64,000 nt of DNA from Chengkuizengella axinellae (GTDB lineage Bacteria > Bacillota > Bacilli > Paenibacillales > KCTC-33759): positions 85,396 through 149,395 of the forward strand of contig NZ_JAVAMP010000013.1 in NCBI RefSeq assembly GCF_030730905.1. Reading direction: 5' to 3'. Every line of letters starts with the position of its first letter. Positions within the stretch are counted from its first letter, which is position 1. Positions 19,205 through 26,686 of the stretch are shown one piece after another. The notes beneath the pieces are model-generated. The model did not search any database. It saw only the letters and a list, made by a program, of their open reading frames with translations, and was not told the origin of the DNA. Both the position numbers and the translations under genes were made by a program.

Positions 19205-19237
19205 AGAATTTCTCCGATTGGAGAGATTCTTTTTTTA
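19205..19237 (+). terminator. Rho-independent terminator
   Basis: AATTTCTCC-GATT-GGAGAGATT followed by CTTTTTTT, downstream of the permease array. The rest of 19070-19365 shows nothing recognisable. Confidence 0.8.
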
Positions 19238-19365
19238 TGCTGTTTTCATTAAAACTTATATTTTTTAATTCTTTAGTTATAAAAAATTAATAGATTAGCA
19301 TAGACATGAAGTAGATCTAGATTTATAGTTCATCTCAAAATAGATTCGGAAAGGAAGGAATAATA

Positions 19366-19530
19366 ATGGCAAAATCTAAACGAGGTAAAGCTTTGTGGAA
19401 AACACCTGCTAGAAGTAGAGGCACTTGTCCTATCTGCAATTCCACTCGCATTAAATTACTTTATGATATTGTGAACGAAGATGGAGAGAATTTAAAGGTT
19501 TGTAAAAGATGCCAGAAACATAAAATTTAA
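19366..19530 (+). CDS. 54-aa zinc-ribbon-like microprotein
   Basis: Begins MAKSKRGKALWKTPARSRG, then CPIC and CKRC pairs 25 residues apart, consistent with a zinc ribbon. The RBS AAGGAAGG precedes the ATG. It is strongly basic, so it could bind RNA or ribosomes. I do not recognise a named family. Confidence 0.6.
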   Translation: MAKSKRGKALWKTPARSRGTCPICNSTRIKLLYDIVNEDGENLKVCKRCQKHKI

Positions 19531-19661
19531 ATCGGTATATTGAAAAACACATCAATAATAATTTCAATTAAAAATTGCCATAATAAAGGTGCTCCAATAA
19601 AGAGAATCTTGTTTAACAACAGGGTTTCATTATATTTAGATTAATAAGGAGACATTAAATC

Positions 19662-19790
19662 ATGGCTAAAACAAACCGCACAAAAGAAAATGAATTTAAA
19701 ATGAAAAAGCAAAACCCAAAACCTCATGGTAAAGTTGAATCTTTTGATGAAATTTGGGAGGAACAGAAGGAAGGAAAAACTAAAACTTAA
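19662..19790 (+). CDS. 42-aa basic small protein
   Basis: Begins MAKTNRTKENEFKMKKQ and ends EIWEEQKEGKTKT. It is preceded by AAGGAG and followed by a clear terminator. Lys/Asn-rich with an acidic tail, of a size and composition seen in small acid-soluble spore proteins, but I cannot assign it to one. Confidence 0.5.
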   Translation: MAKTNRTKENEFKMKKQNPKPHGKVESFDEIWEEQKEGKTKT

Positions 19791-19805
19791 GATTTAAAGT
19801 TGTTC

Positions 19806-19841
19806 AAAAAAACTTCTTTAATCATTGAAGAAGTTTTTTTA
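19806..19841 (+). terminator. Rho-independent terminator
   Basis: AACTTCTT / AAGAAGTT stem followed by TTTTTTTATTTTT. Confidence 0.85.
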
Positions 19842-19953
19842 TTTTTCCTTTATTAAAAGAAGAAGTGTTGTCTTGCTCAGAATAGACTATGTTATACTCT
19901 TTGTACAGTTCACATAACATGAAAAATGATGAAGAGCAATAATGAGGTAAAAG

Positions 19954-20955
19954 ATGAGTAATATACAATTTAAAAAACTGTGTGGAAAATCGCAGCTTGG
20001 TGAAATAATTAGTTCTCCAGCAGCCGTATCGGGCGGGCTTTTACACAAAATGTATGTCATAGAAACTTCACAGGGGAAATATGCAATAAAAATATTAAAC
20101 CCTCAAATCATGATGAGAGCCGAAGCGATGCAGAACTATATCCATTCTGAAAAAATCGCCAATTTATTATCAAACACCATTCCTGCTCTACCAGCAAAAA
20201 AATGTAATCATACTTTTATACAAGAGTTCGAAAATGTTTTCTATCTAATATTCGATTGGATAGATGGCCATTGTCTTAAACCTAATGAAATCGAAACTGA
20301 CCATTGTGAAAAAATAGGTACTATTCTTGCTGATATACATAAAGCTGACTTTTCAGAGTTAAATATATTGGATGAAAGATCAAATTATGAAATGCAAACT
20401 GATTGGGATCACTATTTACATAAAGGAAAAGAAAGTAATTCCGAATGGGTTAAACTACTGCTTGAAAACATGAAGAAACTTAAATCTTGGACTAAAATAA
20501 CAAATGAATCAGTAAAGCTGCTTGCATCCAATCATGTGATTAGTCACAGGGATTTAGATCCCAAAAATGTGATGTGGAACTTTGACAATCCTATTCTAAT
20601 TGATTGGGAATCAGCCGGCCATATAAATCCATTGCAAGACTTGATAGAAACAGCAATATATTGGTCGAAAATGAAAGTAGGGGACATTGATAAGAAAAGG
20701 TTTTTTGCATTTATAAATGGATATAAAAAGAGAACTGGAATACTAGAAGCAAATTGGAAAATGGTGTTAGCAAATGGATTCTGGGGAAAACTAGGATGGC
20801 TTGAATATAATTTAAAGAGATCTCTATGGATAGAATGTTCAGACGAAGAAGAACAGCAATTAGGGACTTCTCAAGTCATTAGCACAATAAATGCTATAAA
20901 TCAATATTCAGATATGACCCCAAAATTAGAGAATTGGTTAAACAATGAATTGTAA
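19954..20955 (+). CDS. Aminoglycoside phosphotransferase-family kinase
   Basis: 333 aa cytoplasmic protein of the APH/choline-kinase fold (PF01636). The catalytic loop reads VISHRDLDPKNVMW (HxDxxxxN with the catalytic Asp) and the metal-binding motif is PILIDWESAG. An N-terminal nucleotide-binding lobe has YAIKILN with the ATP-contacting Lys. Such proteins phosphorylate small molecules, and only some give antibiotic resistance. There is nothing in the neighbourhood to name the substrate. It is preceded by a GAGGTAAAAG site and followed by its own terminator. Confidence 0.8.
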   Translation: MSNIQFKKLCGKSQLGEIISSPAAVSGGLLHKMYVIETSQGKYAIKILNPQIMMRAEAMQNYIHSEKIANLLSNTIPALPAKKCNHTFIQEFENVFYLIFDWIDGHCLKPNEIETDHCEKIGTILADIHKADFSELNILDERSNYEMQTDWDHYLHKGKESNSEWVKLLLENMKKLKSWTKITNESVKLLASNHVISHRDLDPKNVMWNFDNPILIDWESAGHINPLQDLIETAIYWSKMKVGDIDKKRFFAFINGYKKRTGILEANWKMVLANGFWGKLGWLEYNLKRSLWIECSDEEEQQLGTSQVISTINAINQYSDMTPKLENWLNNEL

Positions 20956-21007
20956 TTGATAGATTTGTTGTTATATTAACTATTAATTAAATTGAAAACC
21001 TGAACCT

Positions 21008-21043
21008 AAACAAACCAACTTTTTTGATGTGTTGGTTTGTTTC
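21008..21043. terminator. Bidirectional hairpin terminator
   Basis: AACAAACCAAC / GTTGGTTTGTT separates the convergent phosphotransferase (+) and TetR (-) genes. Confidence 0.85.
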
Positions 21044-21066
21044 ATTCACAAATAGTTTAACAGTTT

Positions 21067-21684
21067 TTATTTCACTTCAAGGATCATTTTTAAATATTCC
21101 AAAAACAAAACAGACTGTTGTTTCGATTTCAAATCTTCCTTTGATAATATAGATTGATCTACAGATAATCCATCTATAAACGTAATAATGGATCTAGCTA
21201 TCACTTCGCTGTCAAACTTGTCGCTGAATTCACCATCTTGTTGTCCCTGCTCAATAATATCAGCATATATTTTAAAACCATTGTAATAACGATTCTTACA
21301 ATATTCTTTTCTTCGGTCATTATTTCTTCCCGTTATGAAAAACTCTAATTTTGAAGGGGCTAGAGGATCCATCTCATCATCTGGTTTTCGTTCTTCACCA
21401 TAAATGGATTCCAGCAACAAATCCCAATAAGATTGAACACTCCCTTTTAATATCTCAGAGATTTCAATTGATTCATGGTTTAATTCTTCTTCAAGAATGC
21501 ATTCGAACACATCCTCTTTGTTTGAAAAATATTGATATAAACCACCTCTGCTCACACCTGTTTCATCCATGATGTGTTTCATTGTTGTATGTTCATAACC
21601 AAGTTCAATAAAAACGTTCTTAGCTGCATTCAATATGTTAGCTCGGCGCTGCTCCTTGTGCTCCTTGCTGACTTTCGGAGACAT
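21067..21684 (-). CDS. TetR-family transcriptional regulator
   Basis: 205 aa. The N-terminal helix-turn-helix is RRANILNAAKNVFIELGYEHTTMKHIMDETGVSRGGLYQYFSNKEDVFE; the ligand domain (about 70-205) has no recognisable signature. The start lies 47 bp inside the MFS gene, so the pair is one transcript. It probably represses the promoter at 22961-22989, where a TetR-type palindrome sits in the spacer. Confidence 0.9.
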   Translation of the reverse strand: MSPKVSKEHKEQRRANILNAAKNVFIELGYEHTTMKHIMDETGVSRGGLYQYFSNKEDVFECILEEELNHESIEISEILKGSVQSYWDLLLESIYGEERKPDDEMDPLAPSKLEFFITGRNNDRRKEYCKNRYYNGFKIYADIIEQGQQDGEFSDKFDSEVIARSIITFIDGLSVDQSILSKEDLKSKQQSVLFLEYLKMILEVK

Positions 21685-22912
21685 CTATCTTCCCCCGCTC
21701 TATTTTACTTTTAAACGTGTAGCCAATAATTGACGTTGCGATTAAAAGAGATCCGGTGAGTAAAAATGTTGGAATCACACCCAATACAGTCACAAGCATA
21801 CCTCCTAATAAAGGTCCAATGATAGTCGCGGTTGTAGTCACACTATTAATAACACCAAATACTCTCCCTGTCATATGTACAGGTGTATCAGTTTGAACAG
21901 TCGCTTGAAAAGGGATAAATACTAATCCAGCAGCAAAACCTGCTATCAACCCCATAGCTGGTGCCCATATACTAGATAGTACCAAATCTAGTCCTGTTAA
22001 TACAGCCATCATACCAAATCCTAATCCAATTCCGCAAACACCAATAAACATTAATTGAAGAGTATTGTAGTCCGTTTTTTTCGCCAATAACAATCCAGAA
22101 AAGAACATGCCCAGTCCCGCTGCTGTTACAATATACCCAAACAAATCTGGAGAGACATCAGATAATCCTCTGATTAAAACGATAATTTGAGAATCTGAAA
22201 GTTGTAAAATAAGCAGGCTAATTCCTAAAACCAACATCCCAGTCATAAAAAAACGATTACCTTTAATGAATGACATCCCTTCTAAAAACTCTTCTTTAAA
22301 AGAAGTTGTACCAGACTCTTTGAAATCCTTCTGCTCATTTATAACATTAACTCCTTTTGGTAATAGGATGATGAGCAGCGCGGATATCATAAATGTTGCT
22401 GAGTCTATATAAAATACGAGCTTTGTTCCAAAAGCTGCTACCAGCAAACCGCTCAGTAAAGGTCCTAATACCTTAGTCCCCGAATCAATCATAGATGTTA
22501 TAGACATTGCACTTTTCATATGATTTTCATGTACCAATTCCTTCAGCTTTCCATTTTTGGCTGGAATAAATACAGCCGATAACATACCAATTAAAAACAA
22601 GCAAACATAAACTGTCCAAATAGAATCAGCAAATGCAAGTAAAAGAATAAGTCCAGCTCTTACCCAATCTGATATCATCATTAACATTTTCCGACTAACT
22701 CGGTCTGCAACCGTACCCGCAATAGGTCCTAAAAGAGCCATAGGCACAGCCAAGCACAAAATAATAAAAGACATCTCCATAGCTGATGCATTCCAATTTA
22801 ATCCTACCAAAGTAATGATCGCAACAATACTTAACCAGTCTCCAAGACCAGAGATTAATTGAGCTATCATCAAAATGATAAAACCTTTATTTTTCCCTAA
22901 ACGTACATCCAA
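21638..22912 (-). CDS. MFS transporter, probable drug efflux pump
   Basis: 424 aa with 11-12 transmembrane segments. Motif A is GTVADRVSRKMLMM. Family resemblance is to MFS_3/TetA(41)-like permeases (FLIGMLSAVFIPAKNGKLKELV). TTG start at 22912 behind GGAGGGG. Co-transcribed with the overlapping tetR-like gene, an arrangement typical of inducible efflux. Confidence 0.88.
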   Translation of the reverse strand: MDVRLGKNKGFIILMIAQLISGLGDWLSIVAIITLVGLNWNASAMEMSFIILCLAVPMALLGPIAGTVADRVSRKMLMMISDWVRAGLILLLAFADSIWTVYVCLFLIGMLSAVFIPAKNGKLKELVHENHMKSAMSITSMIDSGTKVLGPLLSGLLVAAFGTKLVFYIDSATFMISALLIILLPKGVNVINEQKDFKESGTTSFKEEFLEGMSFIKGNRFFMTGMLVLGISLLILQLSDSQIIVLIRGLSDVSPDLFGYIVTAAGLGMFFSGLLLAKKTDYNTLQLMFIGVCGIGLGFGMMAVLTGLDLVLSSIWAPAMGLIAGFAAGLVFIPFQATVQTDTPVHMTGRVFGVINSVTTTATIIGPLLGGMLVTVLGVIPTFLLTGSLLIATSIIGYTFKSKIERGKIDVSESQQGAQGAAPS

Positions 22913-22932
22913 TGATCTTCCCCTCCAATAAT

Positions 22933-22989
22933 AACGACACTATTGTCTTTTTCATTTTCAATTATAACGACATAAGTGTCGTTAATCAA
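22933..22989 (-). promoter_or_regulatory. MFS/TetR promoter with two operators
   Basis: On the - strand TTGATT (22984-22989), a 17-bp spacer and TATAAT (22961-22966) form a SigA promoter. The spacer overlaps palindrome AACGACA-TAAG-TGTCGTT (22966-22983). A second, imperfect copy AACGACA-CTAT-TGTCTTT lies at 22933-22949, its centre 33 bp away, about three helical turns. This is a convincing repressor target. Confidence 0.8.
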
Positions 22990-23066
22990 CCCTTTTATTT
23001 TATATTTCATTATTCACTTTATTATTGTAGTTTTTTCCATTGGATTCCAATATGGGCTAAAGACCA

Positions 23067-23100
23067 AATCATCTCCTAGACTTTAGTCTAGAAGATGATT
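23067..23100. terminator. Near-perfect hairpin of unclear role
   Basis: AATCATCT-C-CTAGACT pairs with AGTCTAG-A-AGATGATT around a 2-base loop, in the gap between the winged-helix gene's 3' end and the MFS promoter. It could terminate the winged-helix transcript. Confidence 0.5.
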
Positions 23101-23164
23101 GATCAAATGTAATGAGAGATCGACTTCAACATATCAAAAATCATCTACTATGTTGATTTTCTTC

Positions 23165-23395
23165 TTAATAAGGAGAATCATAATCTCGAGTTGTTATAAT
23201 TTTTATATTTTGTGTATTAGAATCTGGACATTCTATATATTTATCTTTAACAAGTCCATTTAATACTGAACGAACTGTTTTTTCACCTTTACCTGTTTTG
23301 ATTTCTAACTCTTGAATGGTTGGCATTCTTCTTCTAGTTGCGGAAAAATTATAGAGGATTCTTAATACTTTTCTTTCTAAGTCTGTAAGCATCAT
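23165..23395 (-). CDS. LexA-type winged-helix small protein, copy 1
   Basis: 76 aa that resembles only the N-terminal DNA-binding domain of LexA (LTDLERKVLRILYNFSATRRRMPTIQELEIKTGKGEKTVRSVLNGLVKDKYIEC), with no peptidase part. A GAACATTTGTTC box lies 14 bases upstream. In the other copies a YolD-like gene sits between box and gene; here it is deleted. Likely an SOS-controlled DNA-binding protein from an integrated element. Confidence 0.75.
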   Translation of the reverse strand: MMLTDLERKVLRILYNFSATRRRMPTIQELEIKTGKGEKTVRSVLNGLVKDKYIECPDSNTQNIKIITTRDYDSPY

Positions 23396-23409
23396 ATCAC
23401 CCTTTTTCA

Positions 23410-23421
23410 GAACATTTGTTC
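23410..23421 (-). promoter_or_regulatory. SOS (LexA/DinR) box
   Basis: GAACATTTGTTC matches the Gram-positive GAACNNNNGTTC core. On the - strand TATAAT overlaps its upstream edge, so LexA would block transcription of the winged-helix gene. Confidence 0.75.
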
Positions 23422-23482
23422 TTATTATATAAGAGGTACATGACTATATGCAATAACACAATTCATTGTTTGGTTTTTAGGA

Positions 23483-23630
23483 ACAAAAAAAAAGAACCTT
23501 TCTTGGTTCTTGTTTTAGTGGCGGAGCTGACGGGATACTCTTCACTTCGTTTCGAGACTGCGATGTTTTCTTTTCGAAGCTTATGCTCTGACGAACCCCT
23601 TGGATTCTTCATCCCATCATTTGCAACAAA
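23483..23630 (-). repeat. tRNA-3'-end duplication with ~85-bp core, Asp locus
   Basis: About 50 bp of the tRNA-Asp 3' end plus its terminator (23630-23680) is repeated at 23484-23537. Between the two lies a core (reading on - GATGAAGAATCC, GGGGTTCGTC, GTCTCGAAAC, GAGTATCCCGT). The same core is found beside tRNA-Glu at 26279-26362. The T-arm sequence of the duplicate appears split by about 70 bp. Confidence 0.75.
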
Positions 23631-23656
23631 AAAAGAACCTTTCTTGGTTCTTGTTT
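23629..23656 (-). terminator. tRNA-Asp terminator
   Basis: AAGAACC-AAGAAA-GGTTCTT followed by TTTTT on the - strand. A second copy is at 23483-23512. Confidence 0.85.
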
Positions 23657-23659
23657 TAG

Positions 23660-23736
23660 TGGCGGAGCTGACGGGATTCGAACCCGCGATCTCCTGCGTG
23701 ACAGGCAGGCATGTTAGGCCTCTACACCACAGCTCC
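23660..23736 (-). tRNA. tRNA-Asp (GTC)
   Basis: 77 nt including encoded CCA. Acceptor GGAGCTG/CAGCTCC, anticodon arm CCTGC-CTGTCAC-GCAGG with GTC, T-arm CGGGTTCGAATCCCG. Confidence 0.95.
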
Positions 23737-23970
23737 ATATGTAAAATTTTCATATCGCAATCTAAAAGCGACAATTAAAAATATATACTATATTAGATTA
23801 TCAGTCAAGCTTTTTTTTATTTTACATACTCACCAATTAAGATGAATGTACGCTAATATTAGAATATTTTAAAATCGTTTGTAGCGTTATATCCCTTGTT
23901 GATAAGGTTTTTTTTGATATTCTCTGTCACATTTCAAGTACCCATTAGCGGATATTCCTCGATACAGTAC

Positions 23971-24008
23971 ACGCGTCCAATCATCGTAATTGCAATTTGA
24001 ATACACTA
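23971..24008 (+). promoter_or_regulatory. Cys-rich family promoter, copy A
   Basis: TCCAATCA ending at 23983, a 16-bp spacer, then AATACACTA (24000-24008), 26 bases before the ATG. The same two boxes and spacing recur before seven other family genes. Confidence 0.65.
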
Positions 24009-24033
24009 TTAAAAACTAAAAGGTCGTGTTAAT

Positions 24034-24555
24034 ATGGGAGTCTTTAACAAATCTATTTGTGATTGTTGCGCCTGTCCGATGCAGAGTGTTTTAGAGCAGT
24101 TGGTCGAACCGCAAACTCAAATTAATGTTATAGTCACTACACTTGGTTCTATATCTATCCTCCTTGGAACTTTTACGTTAACAAAAATCAAAGATTTCAT
24201 TGCAACTACGAGTGTGGAAATAGATATCGCAATATGTAAAATAATTACAGTTGGTTTTCAAACTCTTCCAACTAATTTTAAGTTAAAACCTGTTCGAAAG
24301 GACATCGGTGGAGAATGCGCATGTTGTGAAGATCCGATGACGAATTTGTTAGTAGGTAAGATTGGAACAAACATCTCTATACCTTCTGGTGGAGGACCTA
24401 ACGGCATTATATCAGCAGGTGTAAAAGATGTTGGAGAAGGCATTGTTTTATTAGAAAATATTGATATGGGCGACGGTATACCAATCACACCCTTTGCTAT
24501 AACTTCTACATGCTTGTTAGACGCCATAGGACCTCCTATGACTTCAACAAGTTAG
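24034..24555 (+). CDS. Cys-rich CDCC/CACC family protein, copy A
   Basis: 173 aa. Starts MGVFNKSICDCCACPMQSVLEQLVE; the middle has GGECACCEDPMTNLLVGKIG; the end has DVGEGIVLLENIDMG and a final Cys in STCLLDAIG. No signal peptide or membrane helix; rich in beta-branched residues and Pro/Gly. I do not recognise a named family. Each half begins with CxCC and is followed about ten residues later by L(V/I)G-like and V/I-rich strands, suggesting an internal duplication. It is the most diverged copy (longer middle loop, IPSGGGPNGI insert). Confidence 0.8.
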   Translation: MGVFNKSICDCCACPMQSVLEQLVEPQTQINVIVTTLGSISILLGTFTLTKIKDFIATTSVEIDIAICKIITVGFQTLPTNFKLKPVRKDIGGECACCEDPMTNLLVGKIGTNISIPSGGGPNGIISAGVKDVGEGIVLLENIDMGDGIPITPFAITSTCLLDAIGPPMTSTS

Positions 24556-24558
24556 TTT

Positions 24559-24660
24559 ACTTTTCCATGGGTGTCTAAAAAAGGGCTTAAATATGTACGT
24601 AACCTCACTTACATTATATTAAAACCACTTACGTATCAACACTGGAAGATGTCATGACAT
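24559..24660 (+). repeat. Family-associated intergenic repeat (partial)
   Basis: CCATGGGTGTCTA, GTACGTAACCTCACTT and TATTAAAACCACTTACGTA match the intergenic repeat at 53936-54020, 58315-58400, 59122-59210 and 62638-62700. Between 24660 and 24780 nothing recognisable was found. Confidence 0.6.
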
Positions 24661-24782
24661 CATAACAACTAGTTTATGTTCGGTAGGGGTGGAGGGCTTC
24701 AACCTCTAGTAGTCCCCTCCCTTCTTCCGTTAAATGTACATTGATCTCCTCTTGTTCTAACTTTTAGATTAATTTGTATCAC

Positions 24783-24859
24783 TAGGTTTGATTTATGCCA
24801 CCCTCCTTCCCATTTCACTTTAGTTTTGTCCTTCCAATGTCTAAACCAACCGTAACCAT
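24783..24859 (-). pseudogene. parM-like actin ATPase, 5' remnant, copy 1
   Basis: From ATG at 24859 the translation is MVTVGLDIGRTKLK then a stop; one base further on the frame resumes as W-EGRR. It matches the start of the longer copy at 55847 (MITVGADVGKYKTKIKW), i.e. the phosphate-1 motif of ParM/actin folds. Only about 25 codons remain. Confidence 0.6.
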
Positions 24860-25012
24860 TTAACTCGCTCCCTACATATTAGATAGATAATATCTTTTCG
24901 CATTTGTTAACAGTGTCTGAGTTACGGCTTGTCCATTATGTACAATTTTTGTACATAAAAAGTATAAAAATTTTTGTTTTTGTCCATGATGAAAAATAAG
25001 AGAGGTGATAGC

Positions 25013-25246
25013 ATGTTAGGAGCATGGGGAAAAACAGGTAGGAAACGCACAAGATTAGGGAAATGGTTGGATAAAAAAAAGATCACACAAATTCAGTTTT
25101 CCAAAGAGGCTAATATACATAGACATACGATGTCTAATTTATGTAATGATGATGATTTCATGCCACAACAAAAAACCAGGGATAAGGTCATAAAGCATGC
25201 AAAGAAAATAGATCCTAAAGTTAGAGAAAAAGATTTATGGGGATGA
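25013..25246 (+). CDS. Small HTH protein, copy 1
   Basis: 77 aa from ATG 25013 (AGAGGTGATAGC upstream). RLGKWLDKKKITQIQFSKEANIHRHTMSNLCNDDDFMPQQKTRDKVIKHAKKIDPKVREKDLWG has a Cro/C1-type helix-turn-helix shape with the recognition helix near RHTMSNLC. It lies divergent to a parM remnant and upstream of a CxxC microprotein gene, as at 51682 and 56046. Probably an XRE-type regulator of the element. Confidence 0.75.
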   Translation: MLGAWGKTGRKRTRLGKWLDKKKITQIQFSKEANIHRHTMSNLCNDDDFMPQQKTRDKVIKHAKKIDPKVREKDLWG

Positions 25247-25288
25247 AAACTTATCAATTTTGGAATTTATGAAAAGGGGAAATGATAA

Positions 25289-25402
25289 ATGAAATGTTTA
25301 TACTGTAAAAAGAAGCTTAGTAAGAAACAAGACTTTTGCAATAATAAATGTAAAAAATTAAAAATAAAAAGAAACATGGAGCAATTATTATCTTACTGTT
25401 AA
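25289..25402 (+). CDS. CxxC...CxxxC zinc-finger microprotein, copy 1
   Basis: 37 aa: MKCLYCKKKLSKKQDFCNN then KCKKLKIKRNMEQLLSYC. Four Cys in CLYC and FCNNKC form a likely treble-clef/zinc-ribbon knuckle, followed by a basic helix. AAGGGGAAATG precedes the start. The copies at 51924 and 56294 differ by only a few residues, strong conservation for a region in decay. Confidence 0.75.
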   Translation: MKCLYCKKKLSKKQDFCNNKCKKLKIKRNMEQLLSYC

Positions 25403-25505
25403 ATAAATTTGTAAAATATTAGGAGTTTAATATGCTAGAATAGTACTTTATACGACAAAACTAGTATGCTGTTTATGGAAAATGGTTTCACTAGGGATGA
25501 AGCCT

Positions 25506-25545
25506 AACCACTGACTTTGGTTGGTGGTTCTTTCTTTGTCAAAAT
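25506..25545 (+). terminator. Terminator of HTH-microprotein unit
   Basis: AACCAC...GTGGTT stem and T-rich tail. The 55 bp at 25479-25533 reappears at 60786-60840, fused to a truncated amidase gene. Confidence 0.65.
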
Positions 25546-25564
25546 TAACCTATAAATAAAATCT

Positions 25565-25770
25565 GGTTGGCATTCTGCGTCTTGCATCTGAGTAGTTGTA
25601 TAAGATTCGTAATCCTTTTCTCTCTAGGTCGGTAAGCATCATGAAACCCCACTATATCATTAAACTTGATCCATTCGAATCATCTTCTGATTCTAATTTT
25701 ATTTTTCTAAGCTGAGTATCAAATTTAGTTACTATTCCAAATTTCAAAGTATTCTCTCCAAAAATCAACC
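25565..25770 (-). pseudogene. Winged-helix and YolD-like gene remnants
   Basis: On - strand 25642 down to 25565 reads MMLTDLERKGLRILYNYSDARRRMPT and is then lost, which is the start of the LexA-type gene. Immediately upstream (25767-25652) FGENTLKFGIVTKFDTQLRKIKLESEDD is the end of a YolD-like protein. Order and strand match the intact pairs at 52591-53164 and 57034-57556. Confidence 0.75.
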
Positions 25771-25786
25771 TAGATTTTAAATTTTT

Positions 25787-26020
25787 ATTCAAGAACGTCT
25801 TGGGCACTCTAATTATAAAATAACAACAGATACTTATGCTCATATTACAAAAAAAATAAGCAGACAAACTGCGGAAAAATTCGACTCGTTAAATCCATTT
25901 ACAAAAAAGAGGTTCCCAATTCGTCCCCATTACCGTATTTTATCATTCGAATATATTAAACCACTAAAAGAAACATCGACAGAAAACATCAAAAAAACCC
26001 TTATAAACAAAGGGTTCTAA
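25787..26020 (+). pseudogene. Tyrosine recombinase C-terminal remnant
   Basis: Reads IQERLGHSNYKITTDTYAHITKKISRQTAEKFD, the GH(S)x and catalytic-Tyr segment (DTYAHI) of phage integrases, then runs without homology to a stop at 26018-26020. It ends just before the 3' end of the tRNA-Leu gene, a classic integration position. Sequence differs from the integrase at 54163. Confidence 0.75.
25992..26018 (-). terminator. tRNA-Leu terminator
   Basis: AACCCTT-TGTTTAT-AAGGGTT followed by TTTTT on the - strand. Confidence 0.85.
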
Positions 26021-26033
26021 CGTTTAATATGTA

Positions 26034-26119
26034 TGGTGCGGTCGAGAGGACTCGAACCTCCACGGGCGTACGCCCACTACCCCCTCAAGGTAGCGTGTCT
26101 GCCATTCCACCACGACCGC
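26034..26119 (-). tRNA. tRNA-Leu (GAG)
   Basis: 86 nt with CCA; acceptor GCGGTCG/CGACCGC, anticodon arm CTACC-TTGAGGG-GGTAG, long variable arm GTGGGCGTACGCCCGT typical of class II tRNAs. The 140 bp between it and the next repeat holds nothing recognisable. Confidence 0.95.
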
Positions 26120-26259
26120 ATAAAAAGGTTGATAAGAAAAAAAATAACGGTGATCTTACGGTAATATTCTTCTTGTTTCACTGAATCATGATGACGAAGA
26201 ATATATCCGATAAACCTTCCGTACTCTTTTAGAAAATTATATGCCTGATGATAATTTTG

Positions 26260-26372
26260 TTGGTGACCCGTACGGGATACTCTCCATTTCATTTCGAGAC
26301 TTTGATGTAATCTCTATTGAAGATTATACTCCGACGAACCCTGGGATTCTTCATCCCTAATGTCAATTTTGT
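26260..26372 (-). repeat. tRNA-3'-end duplication with ~85-bp core, Glu locus
   Basis: GTTGGTGACCCGTACGGGA, the tRNA-Glu 3' end, occurs at 26260-26278 and again inside the real gene at 26371. Between lies the core shared with the Asp locus (on -: GATGAAGAATCCC, GGGTTCGTCGGAG, GTCTCGAAATG, GAGAGTATCCCGT). Confidence 0.75.
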
Positions 26373-26447
26373 TGGTGACCCGTACGGGATTCGAACCCGT
26401 GTTACCGCCGTGAAAGGGCGGTGTCTTAACCGCTTGACCAACGGGCC
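26373..26447 (-). tRNA. tRNA-Glu (TTC)
   Basis: 75 nt with CCA; acceptor GGCCCGT/ACGGGTC, anticodon arm CCGCC-CTTTCAC-GGCGG with TTC, T-arm CGGGTTCGAATCCCG. Confidence 0.95.
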
Positions 26448-26590
26448 ATGTTTTTGACGACAAGGATTATTATAACTCATACAAAAGATCTTGTCTAGAT
26501 AAAATTTAAATTTTTTTTTGTTTTTTTTAAACTTTGTCTAACTATATTATTTAGTAACATGGTTAAATCCTTTACTAAAAAAGAAATTCC

Positions 26591-26673
26591 TAACTTTCAG
26601 TGGCGTTTTTATATTCCCACTGAAAGTTAGATGAGCATATCATGGAAAAAAATCAGGCTGTGTCTTACAGTGT
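26591..26673. repeat. Interspersed two-hairpin repeat, shortened copy
   Basis: CTTTCAGTGG...CCCACTGAAAG hairpin and TGTCTTACAGTG flank match 41431-41544; the second hairpin is absent. The remaining 26448-26590 is AT-rich without ORFs. Confidence 0.65.
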
Positions 26674-26686
26674 GTTCGTGATAAAT

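Noticed and set aside
23416..23778. 120-aa + strand ORF with an internal repeat KKEPFLVLVLVAELTG
   Set aside because: It is the antisense reading of tRNA-Asp, its terminator and their duplicate; the repeat is explained by the tRNA-end duplication.
26077..26480. Two - strand ORFs across tRNA-Leu and tRNA-Glu
   Set aside because: Their sequences are mostly tRNA and tRNA-repeat DNA; no ribosome sites or family features.
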